Source of the DNA: Martelella sp. HB161492
GTDB taxonomy: Bacteria; Pseudomonadota; Alphaproteobacteria; Rhizobiales; Rhizobiaceae
Assembly (NCBI RefSeq): GCF_013184775.1
Contig: NZ_JAATVV010000001.1
Location: 310,001 to 374,000 of the forward strand
Direction of reading: 5' to 3'
DNA length: 64,000 nt
In this document: positions 27,662-35,593 of the stretch, piece after piece
Layout of the letters: every line of letters begins with the position of its first letter
How positions within the stretch are numbered: the stretch's first letter is position 1
Notes under the pieces: model-generated
Told to the model about the DNA's origin: nothing
What the model saw: the letters and a program-made list of their open reading frames with translations, nothing else
The model's database searches: none
Translations under genes and position numbers: made by a program

Positions 27662-27662
27662 C

Positions 27663-28112
27663 CCGTCCGGGTCGGCATCGTCCTCTTTCTGCCCTAATGA
27701 CCGGCGAAGGAGGACGCAGGCCGCTCAGGACCTGGCAATCATGTCCGAAACATGTTTGTGCGTGCGAGATAGGCATCTTAGATATGCATAATATGCATAG
27801 CTATAGTGCAGATATAACTCGATTATCGATCTTAAAATTTAGTCAATCGATTGAACTTATAGGTTGAGACACAAATAAGATCGCCCTAAAGTATATTTTT
27901 ATTAATTTTTTCAATAGATTAGTGTCTCTTTGATGTCACACCGGGAAAATATGAGCATTTCGAACCAGCATAATCGTCCATGCAATATTGCATCTCTCGG
28001 CAAATGAAGCGCTTTATGTGGCGCGGCAGGCGGCGTCATCAGATTCTCGCCAGCCCACTTACTTGCGACGGACAGGAGCCCCCTCCTCCGCCTGAGCTAA
28101 TTGGAGACATAT
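27663..28112. other. AT-rich, palindrome-rich region upstream of the porin
   Basis: This 450-bp stretch has no credible gene. From about 27775 to 27965 it is strikingly AT-rich against the GC-rich background. It holds several exact palindromes: TATGCAT-AAT-ATGCATA (27783-27799), TCAATCGATTGA (27843-27854) and ATGCAATATTGCAT (27980-27993). Such regions before porin genes usually contain promoters and operators. A 100-150 nt leader seems likely. Confidence 0.6.
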
Positions 28113-29177
28113 ATGAAACTGCAAAGCGCACTGCTCGCTTCGGCCGCCCTTCTTGCGGCTGCTTCCGGCGCCCGCGCGGCCGACGCCATCGTGGCTGTCG
28201 AGCCCCAGACCACCAACAACTACGTCGAAGCCTGCGATGCTTTCGGCAAGGGATATTTCTACATCCCTGGCACCGAGACCTGCCTTGATATCGGCGGCTA
28301 TGTCCGTTTCCAGGTTGAAACGCAGGACAACAACGGCTGGGACGTCTATTCCAAGGGCCAGTTGGACATCCAGGCAAAGACCGACACCGAGCTTGGCGCC
28401 CTGACCAGCCGGATCGCGCTCAACGCCTATGCCTATAGCGACGGCACCAGCGACAATGTTGAGATCTCGCAGGCCTATTTGGGCCTCGGCGGTTTCCAGG
28501 CCGGTTACTTCAAGACCTATTGGGATGAAGATCTGACGGGTGAAGTCGATCGTCTGTCCGGCAACACCAAGATGACCGAAATCCGCTACGGCTTCATCGG
28601 CTCGGGCTTCTTCGGCGGCCTGGCTGTTGACGCCCTGACGCCTGACATGGTCGGCATCAAGACGGCAGATCCGGACACGGCAAAGATCGGCGTTGCTGGC
28701 CGCATCGGCATGGCCATGGGCGGCATCAACGCCAAGTTGGATGTCGGCTACGACACCTTTAACGAAGAAGCCGGCCTGCGTGCCATGAGCGACTTCGCCA
28801 TGGGCCCCGGCTCGCTTGAGCTTGCCGCTCTCTACAACACCGGCGCAAACGCTTACAGCGAAACCTGGGACCTCAACGACGGCAACGACTATTACGGCTA
28901 CACTGAATGGGCTGTTGCAGGCGGCTACCGCATGAACGTCACTGACAAGCTGACGATCACCCCGCAGGTCCAGTACAGCAAGCTGAAGACCGACAATGCC
29001 CTTTCCGGCCTCGACAGCGACCCGGATCTGTGGAGCGGCGGCGTCTACTTCGAATATCAGGTCGTCGACAATCTTTGGGCCAAGCTGAATGTCCAGTACA
29101 CGGACTACAACAGCACGCTGAAGAACGACGGCAAGAACAACTGGGACGGTTATTTCCGTCTCGAGCGCGATTTCTGA
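28113..29177 (+). CDS. Omp2b-type outer-membrane porin
   Basis: A 354-residue porin of the alphaproteobacterial Omp2/Rop family, forming 16-stranded trimeric pores for small hydrophilic solutes. Residues 1-22 are a signal peptide (MKLQSALLASAALLAAASGARA, cut before ADAIV). The N-terminal EACDAFGKGYFYIPGTETCLDIGGYVRFQ with its two Cys is diagnostic, and the protein ends in Phe (FRLERDF), the BAM recognition signal. The ATG at 28113 is preceded by GGAGA. It has a long AT-rich leader and promoter region, as expected for an abundant protein. Confidence 0.95.
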   Translation: MKLQSALLASAALLAAASGARAADAIVAVEPQTTNNYVEACDAFGKGYFYIPGTETCLDIGGYVRFQVETQDNNGWDVYSKGQLDIQAKTDTELGALTSRIALNAYAYSDGTSDNVEISQAYLGLGGFQAGYFKTYWDEDLTGEVDRLSGNTKMTEIRYGFIGSGFFGGLAVDALTPDMVGIKTADPDTAKIGVAGRIGMAMGGINAKLDVGYDTFNEEAGLRAMSDFAMGPGSLELAALYNTGANAYSETWDLNDGNDYYGYTEWAVAGGYRMNVTDKLTITPQVQYSKLKTDNALSGLDSDPDLWSGGVYFEYQVVDNLWAKLNVQYTDYNSTLKNDGKNNWDGYFRLERDF

Positions 29178-29199
29178 TCGCAGGTTCAAGACACAGGAG

Positions 29200-29219
29200 A
29201 TGCCGGGAGACCGGCATTT
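29200..29219 (+). terminator. Weak terminator after the porin
   Basis: ATGCCGG and CCGGCAT form a 7-bp stem with a GAGA tetraloop, followed only by TT. The remainder of 29220-29466 shows no gene or clear site. Confidence 0.45.
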
Positions 29220-29466
29220 CCACGCATCCCCGTCTCGCGCCGCCCTGGCAGAAATGCCCGGCACCTGTCCCTGCGGTGCTTCCGGCATTTTTGGCTGCAA
29301 GCGGTCAGACGGTTTGTTCCGGCATGTATGTCGGGCACATGGTTGCAGCGTAACGAAAGCAGAACCGACCTCCTTCCTGCTTTCGTAAACAGTATTCTTC
29401 CCTCTGTCGCCTTGTGCCCGTCTGCTGGCCCTTTTTCAGATAATTCGATTTTCCCGCCATCGGCGC

Positions 29467-29497
29467 TTGACCTCGAGTGCACTCGAAGGCGTAGCTT
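29467..29497 (+). promoter_or_regulatory. MerR-type promoter, 19-bp spacer, of the merR-CMD unit
   Basis: TTGACC (29467-29472) and TAGCTT (29492-29497) are separated by 19 bp. The spacer region contains the dyad CCTCGAGTGCACTCGAAGG (29471-29489). The overlong spacer with a central dyad is the hallmark of MerR-family control. The next gene, 26 bp further, encodes a MerR protein, so autoregulation is likely. Confidence 0.82.
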
Positions 29498-29523
29498 CCC
29501 CTGCGTCAAGTGACAGGGATGTG

Positions 29524-29895
29524 ATGGCTATGAAAATTGGAGCCCTTGCCCGCCGCTCCGGGCTTTCCGTACATACGATCCGTTACTACGAGCAGATCGG
29601 CCTGCTTCCGCCGGCCACCCGCGACCGCTCGGGCCATCGTGACTATGACGACATGGTGCTGACCTGGATCGCCTTTCTCCACAGGCTGAAGGAAACCGGC
29701 ATGCCCATCAGCGAGATGGTGCGTTATGCCGAATGGCGCGCGCAAGGCGACGTCACGATTGGCGAACGGATGGAACTGCTTGAAGCGCACCGTGACAGCG
29801 TCGCAGACAAGATCCGTGCCCTGCAGCAATCCCTTGAAGCGCTTGACGACAAAATCAGGACCTATGCCACCATGCGCGAAAGGACGACAAAATGA
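29524..29895 (+). CDS. MerR-family transcriptional regulator
   Basis: A 123-residue MerR protein. Residues ~3-70 form the winged helix (KIGALARRSGLSVHTIRYYEQIGLLPPATRDRSGHRDYDD) and ~80-120 a dimerising coiled coil. No Cys is present for metal or Fe-S sensing, so it belongs to the organic or unknown-ligand branch of the family. It overlaps the following carboxymuconolactone-decarboxylase-like gene by ATGA. I use the ATG at 29524, after AGGGA; another ATG lies two codons later. Confidence 0.88.
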   Translation: MAMKIGALARRSGLSVHTIRYYEQIGLLPPATRDRSGHRDYDDMVLTWIAFLHRLKETGMPISEMVRYAEWRAQGDVTIGERMELLEAHRDSVADKIRALQQSLEALDDKIRTYATMRERTTK

Positions 29896-30299
29896 CATCC
29901 ATGGATGAGGAAAGCAGGCTGGAACGCGGCCGCAGGGCATTGGCTGCAATCGATGGCAGCGCCGGTGAAGCGGTCGTGAACGGCCTTGCCGATATCGCCC
30001 CCGATTTTGCCACTTACCTGCTCGAATTCCCCTTCGGCGACATCTACAGCCGGCCGGGCCTTTGCCTGCGTGATCGCGAAATTGCAACGGTTTCAGCCCT
30101 TGCCGCCATGGGAACGGCGGCGCCGCAGCTGAAAGTCCACATTCAGGCGGCCCTCAACGTCGGCGTCAGCCGTGAGGAAATCATCGAGATCCTGATGCAG
30201 ATGGCCGTCTATGCCGGTTTTCCCGCAGCGCTCAACGGCCTCAATGTCGCCCGTGACGCCTTCTCAGCCCATGAGAGGCTGAACGCTCAGCCCGTCTGA
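29892..30299 (+). CDS. Carboxymuconolactone decarboxylase family protein
   Basis: A 135-residue all-helical protein of the CMD/AhpD-like superfamily. The core LRDREIATVSALAAMGTAAPQLKVHIQAALNVGVSREEIIEILMQMAVYAGFPAALNGLNVA is typical of PcaC-like members. The Cys-x-x-Cys of peroxidase-type AhpD is missing, so a thiol peroxidase role is unlikely. It is translationally coupled to a MerR regulator (ATGA) and its end overlaps the convergent decarboxylase gene by 13 bp. No protocatechuate genes lie nearby, so the substrate is open. Confidence 0.85.
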   Translation: MTSMDEESRLERGRRALAAIDGSAGEAVVNGLADIAPDFATYLLEFPFGDIYSRPGLCLRDREIATVSALAAMGTAAPQLKVHIQAALNVGVSREEIIEILMQMAVYAGFPAALNGLNVARDAFSAHERLNAQPV

Positions 30300-31867
30300 T
30301 ATTCGACCAGATGAACCCCGCGGCCGATGCGTTCGCCAACAGCCTTTATAAGCGCATCGGCCGTGCTGACACGGGCAAAACCAAGCCCGTAAGCCCTGGC
30401 GACATGTTCCATATCCGGTGGCGTCGGCATCACGCCGACCGGGGCGATCCCGGCCTCGCGCATATAGGTCTCGATCTCGCGATAGCCGAAATTATTGTGC
30501 ACGAGAAAGACCACATCGACCTTCTCATCCACCGCCGTGCCGAGCTCAGCAAGCGAAAACTGAAGTCCGCCATCGCCGACAAGGGCAATCACCGGCGTCT
30601 CGGGCTCGCCGAGAGCCGCACCGATGGCCGCGGCCGGTCCGTAGCCGAGTGCGCCAAATCCGGTCGCCGCATTGAACCAGCGACGCGGCGCGGCCGCGTC
30701 AAAAAAGAGATTGCCGGCATAGACGAGCTGGGTCGAATCACCAACGAAGCGGGCCCTGGCGGCGACATCGCCAAGGGCTGAAAGAAGGCTGACCTCACCA
30801 TCAAGCGCGGCCGGCACTGCCTGGCGCGCCGCCCTGCGCAGGCTCTCCGCCCGGGCGCGCCCTGCTCCGGTCTGTTCCGGCGTGAAACGGGCTGCCAGCT
30901 GCGCCAGCAGATCGGCCGCATCGCCCTCAAGCGCCACAGACGGCTTCGGACCGCATGCAAGCTGGCTCTGACTGCGATCGATGCGGATAAGCGCCGGCAA
31001 GACAGGAAAGCCGCCATCGACATACATGTCGTAATCCGTCTGACCAAATTCAGTGCCCACGGCAATGACGAGATCGCTTGCAGCAAGCGCCTCCCGCACG
31101 GCAGGCAGCGACGGGCTTGCCGGCACAGCAAGTCCGGTCGCCGCCGCAAGACCCCGTCCGTTGACGGTGGTGATCACGGGGGCGTCCAGTTTTGTCGCCA
31201 GCGCCGACAGGGCTTCATCGGCAAAGACGGCGCCGCCGCCCGCCAGAACAACCGGCGTCCGCGCGGTTTTCATCAACGCTACGGCCTGCTCCAGCGCCGC
31301 CGCACCGGTTGCCGCCAGGGGCAGAGGTGCCGCCGGTTCGGACTGCGACAAGACCGGCTCGACCATCACATCAAGCGGGATTTCGATATGCACCGGGCCG
31401 GGCCGGCCAGAGCCCAGAACGGCAAAGGCACGATCGAGAACGTCAGGCAGCAGGCCCGCTTCTTCCAGTCTCTCGGAATGAAGGGCGAAGCTTGCAATCA
31501 GGGCCCGCTGGTCCGGCAATTCATGCAGGCAGCCCATATTCTGGCCCAGCGTCGCGCGATGATTGACACCGGAAATCACCAGCATCGGAATGGAATCGGC
31601 CCGCGCCTGCGCCATGGCGGTCACCGTGTTCAAAAGCCCCGGACCGGTGATAACGAAGGCGACGCCTGGCCTGCCGGTTACCCGCGCATAGCCATCGGCC
31701 ATGAAACCGGCCCCCTGTTCGTGACGCGGTGTCACATGGCGGATCGATGAGGCGGCGAGCCCGCGATAAAGTTCTGCCGTGTGGACACCCGGAATGCCGA
31801 AGACGACTTCGACGCCGCGCTTTTCCAGCAGGCGTACCAGCGCCTCGCCAACCGTCATTGCCACCAT
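30287..31867 (-). CDS. ThDP-dependent 2-oxo acid decarboxylase, AruI-like
   Basis: A 526-residue thiamine-diphosphate enzyme of the acetolactate-synthase superfamily. The N-terminus (VGEALVRLLEKRGVEVVFGIPGVHTAELYRGL and HEQGAGFMADGYARVTGRPGVAFVITGPG, with the catalytic Glu in RHEQG) is very close to 5-guanidino-2-oxopentanoate decarboxylase AruI of Pseudomonas aeruginosa. That enzyme decarboxylates 2-ketoarginine to 4-guanidinobutyraldehyde. The ThDP motif is VALVGDGGLQFSLAELGTAVDEKVDVVFLVHNN. It is the last gene of a tight four-gene operon, 2 bp after an AruH-like transaminase, which supports the same pathway. No 4-guanidinobutyraldehyde dehydrogenase is in the window. Confidence 0.82.
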   Translation of the reverse strand: MVAMTVGEALVRLLEKRGVEVVFGIPGVHTAELYRGLAASSIRHVTPRHEQGAGFMADGYARVTGRPGVAFVITGPGLLNTVTAMAQARADSIPMLVISGVNHRATLGQNMGCLHELPDQRALIASFALHSERLEEAGLLPDVLDRAFAVLGSGRPGPVHIEIPLDVMVEPVLSQSEPAAPLPLAATGAAALEQAVALMKTARTPVVLAGGGAVFADEALSALATKLDAPVITTVNGRGLAAATGLAVPASPSLPAVREALAASDLVIAVGTEFGQTDYDMYVDGGFPVLPALIRIDRSQSQLACGPKPSVALEGDAADLLAQLAARFTPEQTGAGRARAESLRRAARQAVPAALDGEVSLLSALGDVAARARFVGDSTQLVYAGNLFFDAAAPRRWFNAATGFGALGYGPAAAIGAALGEPETPVIALVGDGGLQFSLAELGTAVDEKVDVVFLVHNNFGYREIETYMREAGIAPVGVMPTPPDMEHVARAYGLGFARVSTADALIKAVGERIGRGVHLVEYQTG

Positions 31868-31869
31868 GG

Positions 31870-33063
31870 TCAGCCTGCCGCCCGCTGTTTCGGCACCAGA
31901 CGTCCGGCAAAACGGGCGATCCGGCCTGCTGCTTCTTCCAACATTTCATCCGGCACCGTCAGGCTCACGCGGATGAAACCATCTGCCTCGAGCCCGAAAG
32001 ACGAGCCGGGCATGACTGCCACACGTTCGCAGTCAAGCAGCTGATGGGCAAAGCTCTCACCGGAAAGCCCGGTCGCCGCGACATCAATCACCATGAACAT
32101 ACCCGCCTCGGGCATGAAGCAGGAAAGCTCCGCAACGCCCGAAAGGCGCTGACCAAGAAGGGCGGCACGGCGTGAAAAGGCGGCCCGGAGCCTGGCGGAA
32201 ACACCGCTCGGATGCTCAAGCGCTTCTGCCGTTGCATCGGCAATGAAAGGCTGGTTGCCGAACAGCATGGTTTCGGCGACCGGCAGCAGCCTGTCGCAGA
32301 ATTCAGCCGGGCCGACACACCAGCCGCTGCGAAAGCCCGGCGCCGCGTGGGACTTGGAAATCGAGGAGGTGACAATGGTCCGCTCGGCCAGATCGGCAAA
32401 GTCCAGCGGCGAGGCGAACTGACCGGCAAAGATCAGCTCCTCATAAACCTCATCGGCAATGATCCAGAGGTCATGCCTTTTGGCAACGGCACCGATCGCG
32501 ACGATTTCCTCGGCCGAAAGAACGGCACCGGTCGGATTATGCGGCGTGTTGAGAAGCACGACCCGGCAATCGGGCGTAATCGCTGCCTCCAGCGCGGCGG
32601 CCTTCATGTGAAACCCGTCTTCCGCGGCGAGGCACACCGGCTGCATGCGGGCGCCTGTCGCACGGATAATGCCTTCATAGGTCGCGTAAAGCGGATCGCC
32701 GACCAGAACGGCATCACCACTTTGAACGAGGGTCAGCATGACGGCGAAAAGAGCCGTCTGCGTCCCCGGAAAACAGCAGATATTGTCCGCCGTGACCGGG
32801 CGGCCGGAGCGTCGGCTGTAACGCCTCGCAAGCGCATCCAGCAAGGGCTGCTCGCCACGTCCGTTGGAATAGCCGGTGCGCCCGGCGGCGAGCGCCTTGT
32901 CCATGGCGGTGTAAAGCACGGGATCAGGCGGCAGATCCGGCTCTCCAACGGTGAGTTCAATCACGGCTTCACCGGCGCGGGCAAGCGCGCGCGCCTTGTG
33001 ATGAACGGCCCATTTGGTCGAGCCCAGCCCGCCAACGCGTTCGGAAATAGCGGCATAGCGCAT
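31870..33063 (-). CDS. Class I/II aminotransferase, AruH-like (arginine:pyruvate)
   Basis: A 397-residue PLP-dependent fold-type I aminotransferase. The cofactor site is visible as SISKSHAAPGFRSGW (Schiff-base Lys in SKSH), with NTPHNPTGAVL and IIADEVYEELIF. The sequence closely resembles AruH of Pseudomonas, which transaminates L-arginine with pyruvate to 2-ketoarginine; the N-terminal MRYAAISERVGGLGSTKWAVHHKA and the GTQTALFAVMLTLVQSGDAVLVGDPLYATYE block agree. The AruI-like gene follows by 2 bp and a TetR gene precedes it by 3 bp. A different guanidino or basic amino acid is possible. Confidence 0.82.
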   Translation of the reverse strand: MRYAAISERVGGLGSTKWAVHHKARALARAGEAVIELTVGEPDLPPDPVLYTAMDKALAAGRTGYSNGRGEQPLLDALARRYSRRSGRPVTADNICCFPGTQTALFAVMLTLVQSGDAVLVGDPLYATYEGIIRATGARMQPVCLAAEDGFHMKAAALEAAITPDCRVVLLNTPHNPTGAVLSAEEIVAIGAVAKRHDLWIIADEVYEELIFAGQFASPLDFADLAERTIVTSSISKSHAAPGFRSGWCVGPAEFCDRLLPVAETMLFGNQPFIADATAEALEHPSGVSARLRAAFSRRAALLGQRLSGVAELSCFMPEAGMFMVIDVAATGLSGESFAHQLLDCERVAVMPGSSFGLEADGFIRVSLTVPDEMLEEAAGRIARFAGRLVPKQRAAG

Positions 33064-33066
33064 GAT

Positions 33067-33705
33067 CTACTCCCTGACATGATCCTGTTTGAGCCCGATA
33101 CCGGTGATCGCCTCGACCGATTCGATCCCGGCCTCTTTCAATTCTTCGTCGTTGAAAAGGCTGTGGGCGAGACAGCCCTCAAGCCACAAGCCATCCAGAA
33201 CGGCGTTGATCCGGGTGGCCAGACGCCGGCATTCCGCCGCACCGACAGGGCGGCCCGCTGCGGCAAAGGCATCGGCCAGAATGATCTCGATCGCGCTGCG
33301 GAATTCGACATAGGCCTCGCGATGGATCGCCTCCATGGCCGGGTCAACCCGGACCTGGGCGATGAAGGCGGCCCACAGCCCCAGCATGCGGGCATCGATC
33401 ATGGGCGGCGACAGCGAGGCGACGATGAAGGCGCGTAACCTGTCTGCCGGCGTCTCGCCAACGTCTGCAGCATCACAGGCAATCGCCGTCATCCGCCCCA
33501 TGATGCGGCGATAGGCGGCCTGCAGCAGCAGATCCTTGCTGGCGAAATAATGCCGGATCAATCCACCGCTGACCCCGGCGCGCTCGGCAACCTGGCGCAC
33601 CGTGGCGCTGGCCAGTCCCCCTTCGGCGATGCAGTCCAGCGTCGCGACGATCAGATCGTCACGACGCTCGGCATCCGTTGCCCGTCGAAAGGGTTTGCGG
33701 TTCAT
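33067..33705 (-). CDS. TetR-family regulator (BetI-like)
   Basis: A 212-residue TetR repressor. The DNA-binding helix-turn-helix is at residues ~15-60 (RRDDLIVATLDCIAEGGLASATVRQVAERAGVSGGLIRHYFASKDLLLQAAYRRI), and the rest is a helical ligand domain resembling BetI. It is the second gene of the guanidino operon, three bases from each neighbour, so it is expressed with the enzymes it probably controls. The 31-bp inverted-repeat region at 34622-34652 between the two divergent operons is the obvious operator candidate. The ligand may be arginine-derived. Confidence 0.88.
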   Translation of the reverse strand: MNRKPFRRATDAERRDDLIVATLDCIAEGGLASATVRQVAERAGVSGGLIRHYFASKDLLLQAAYRRIMGRMTAIACDAADVGETPADRLRAFIVASLSPPMIDARMLGLWAAFIAQVRVDPAMEAIHREAYVEFRSAIEIILADAFAAAGRPVGAAECRRLATRINAVLDGLWLEGCLAHSLFNDEELKEAGIESVEAITGIGLKQDHVRE

Positions 33706-33708
33706 CGC

Positions 33709-34578
33709 TCAGCCCCGGAGAATCGGGCGCGTCAGGCAGGTCGGCCCGCCTTCGCAGGCAATGCAGAGCGCATCGGCCTCGAAGGTTTCAACCGTGCAGC
33801 CGGCGGCTTCCATGGCCGCTTTGGTCTTGTCGAAACCGGCAACGGCGATGACCTGGCCGGGGCGCGTCGGCAGAACATTGAGGTTCAGCCCGTTGCTCGC
33901 CATGAATTCATCGGTCGGCGCTTCAACCAGCGTGTACCCCTTTTCCTTCAGCAGGAAGTAAAAGGCTGCCGGCAGAAGCGGCGCATAGACCAGAGCCAGC
34001 CGGTCGGCAAGCGGCGAGATCACGCTCATCAGATGAAGACAGGCTTCTTCGCCCTGCCAGAGCGGCAGATCGAAACCGAGGACCGAAATGCCGAAAGGCG
34101 CCAGCATCGCCCGGATCTGCGCGATTCCCTCTTCATTGCTGCGCACGCCACGGCCGATGGCAAGCGTCTTCTCATCAACCCAGACGCAATCGCCGCCTTC
34201 CACCGTGGCCGTGCCGCTCAGGCGGCCAAGAACGGGAATGCCGGCCTTTTCATAAAGCCTCGCATGGCCCGCCACTTCATCGCGGCGCAATGCCTTGCCC
34301 ATGTTGAGCAGGATCGCACCATGATCGGAAACCAGCGACGGATCATGGGTGAACATGGCGTCAGCGAGGCCGTCGCCCTCATCCTCATACCAGAGGATTT
34401 CCGCACCGGAAGCGGCGACCAGACCGGCAAAGCGCTCATATTGCGTGATCGCGCGGGCGGCATCGAAACTCGCTCCGTAATGCCAGACCGCCGGATCGGC
34501 GGAAAGAAGGCTCTTGCCTGGCTTGCGCATGATAACCCGCTTGACGGGCAGCGCCATGGTTTGCGCTCCGAACTGCAT
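33709..34578 (-). CDS. Dimethylarginine dimethylaminohydrolase (DDAH)-like amidinohydrolase
   Basis: A 289-residue protein of the guanidino-group-modifying superfamily (DDAH, arginine deiminase, amidinotransferases). The catalytic Cys281 is in GGPTCLTRPILR, the His182 in CLHLMSVISPL, and the substrate-binding acid pair in ATVEGGDCVWV (residues ~125-134). DDAH converts N-methylated arginines to citrulline and methylamines. The ATG at 34578 has AGGAG nine bases upstream. It is the first gene of the four-gene operon, opposite a polar amino acid ABC transporter. A plain deiminase or another guanidino substrate cannot be excluded. Confidence 0.82.
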   Translation of the reverse strand: MQFGAQTMALPVKRVIMRKPGKSLLSADPAVWHYGASFDAARAITQYERFAGLVAASGAEILWYEDEGDGLADAMFTHDPSLVSDHGAILLNMGKALRRDEVAGHARLYEKAGIPVLGRLSGTATVEGGDCVWVDEKTLAIGRGVRSNEEGIAQIRAMLAPFGISVLGFDLPLWQGEEACLHLMSVISPLADRLALVYAPLLPAAFYFLLKEKGYTLVEAPTDEFMASNGLNLNVLPTRPGQVIAVAGFDKTKAAMEAAGCTVETFEADALCIACEGGPTCLTRPILRG

Positions 34579-34621
34579 GTTCAGAATTCTCCTGAATGTA
34601 AGGCGTGACGTGGTGGTAGTT

Positions 34622-34652
34622 ATACACTTGCATAACAACTTCGCAAGTGTAT
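34622..34652. promoter_or_regulatory. Inverted-repeat operator between divergent guanidino operons
   Basis: ATACACTTGC (34622-34631) and GCAAGTGTAT (34643-34652) are perfect 10-bp inverted arms separated by 11 bp. The site lies 44 bp before the DDAH-like start and about 100 bp before the ABC transporter start. It is placed to let one regulator, most simply the TetR protein of the operon, control both directions. Confidence 0.72.
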
Positions 34653-34753
34653 CAATTGATCCCGCGCAATGATTTTGCAACTGCGCCAAGACAAGAACGA
34701 AGGGTAACCATGACAAGGCCGGCAAATACCGGCCGTGGCTGGAGAGACTTTAG

Positions 34754-35551
34754 ATGACGATCATGACCACGGAGGCAAAGCAGGCCTCCGCTGAAGCGGT
34801 GCGAGTCGAGGGCCTGCACAAGTCCTTTGGCCAGCTGGAGGTACTCAAGGGTATATCGCTTTCTGCTGCGCAAGGATCGGTGGTCGCCATTATCGGCGGA
34901 TCCGGATCCGGCAAGTCAACGCTTCTGCGCTGCATCAACATGCTGGAATGGCCGACCAAGGGCGCGGTTCATGTCCATGGCGAGGAGATCGCCCTCAAGG
35001 CGGATGGCCATGGCGGCCTGATGCCGGCCGACCGCAGACAGATCCAGCGCATCCGCACCCGGCTTGCCATGGTGTTCCAGAGCTTCAATCTGTGGCAGCA
35101 CATGACGCTGATGCAGAATGTCATCGAAGTGCCGGTCCATGTTCTTGGCCGCAAGCGCGACGAAGCGATTGCCGAGGCGGAGGTGCTGCTGCGGCGGGTC
35201 GGCCTTTATGAAAAGCGCGATGCCTATCCCGCCTTTCTGTCCGGCGGACAGCAGCAGCGCGCCGCGATTGCACGGGCTTTGGCGATCCAGCCCGAAGCGA
35301 TGCTGTTTGATGAACCGACCTCCGCGCTTGACCCGGAACTTGTCGGTGAAGTGCTGACCGTCATCCGTGATCTGGCTGACGAAGGCCGCACCATGCTGCT
35401 CGTCACGCATGAGATGAAATTCGCCCGCGAAGTGGCCAGCGAGATTGTCTTCGTCCATGGCGGCCTGATCGAGGAACAGGGACCGCCGGAAGAACTGTTC
35501 GACCGGCCGAAATCGGAACGCCTGCAGAAATTCATCAGTTCGGTTCAGTAA
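34754..35551 (+). CDS. Polar amino acid ABC transporter ATPase (HisP/ArtP type)
   Basis: A 265-residue ATPase of the PAAT family. The Walker A is GGSGSGKST (residues ~49-57), the Q-loop MVFQSFNLW, the signature LSGGQQQR, the Walker B MLFDEPTSALDPE and the switch His in LVTHEM. The RCINMLEWPTKGAVHVHGE segment is typical of HisP/OccP-like subunits. It heads the transporter operon (ATPase, binding protein, two permeases) divergent from the guanidino catabolic operon, so an arginine-like substrate is likely. Confidence 0.93.
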   Translation: MTIMTTEAKQASAEAVRVEGLHKSFGQLEVLKGISLSAAQGSVVAIIGGSGSGKSTLLRCINMLEWPTKGAVHVHGEEIALKADGHGGLMPADRRQIQRIRTRLAMVFQSFNLWQHMTLMQNVIEVPVHVLGRKRDEAIAEAEVLLRRVGLYEKRDAYPAFLSGGQQQRAAIARALAIQPEAMLFDEPTSALDPELVGEVLTVIRDLADEGRTMLLVTHEMKFAREVASEIVFVHGGLIEEQGPPEELFDRPKSERLQKFISSVQ

Positions 35552-35593
35552 ACGCCCATGACGGGCGACATTTTGAAAAAAAGAGGGATCATC

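Noticed and set aside
34651-34660. ATCAATTGAT as an FNR/FixK box
   Set aside because: It lacks the TTGAT-N4-ATCAA order and spacing, unlike the true box at 15698.
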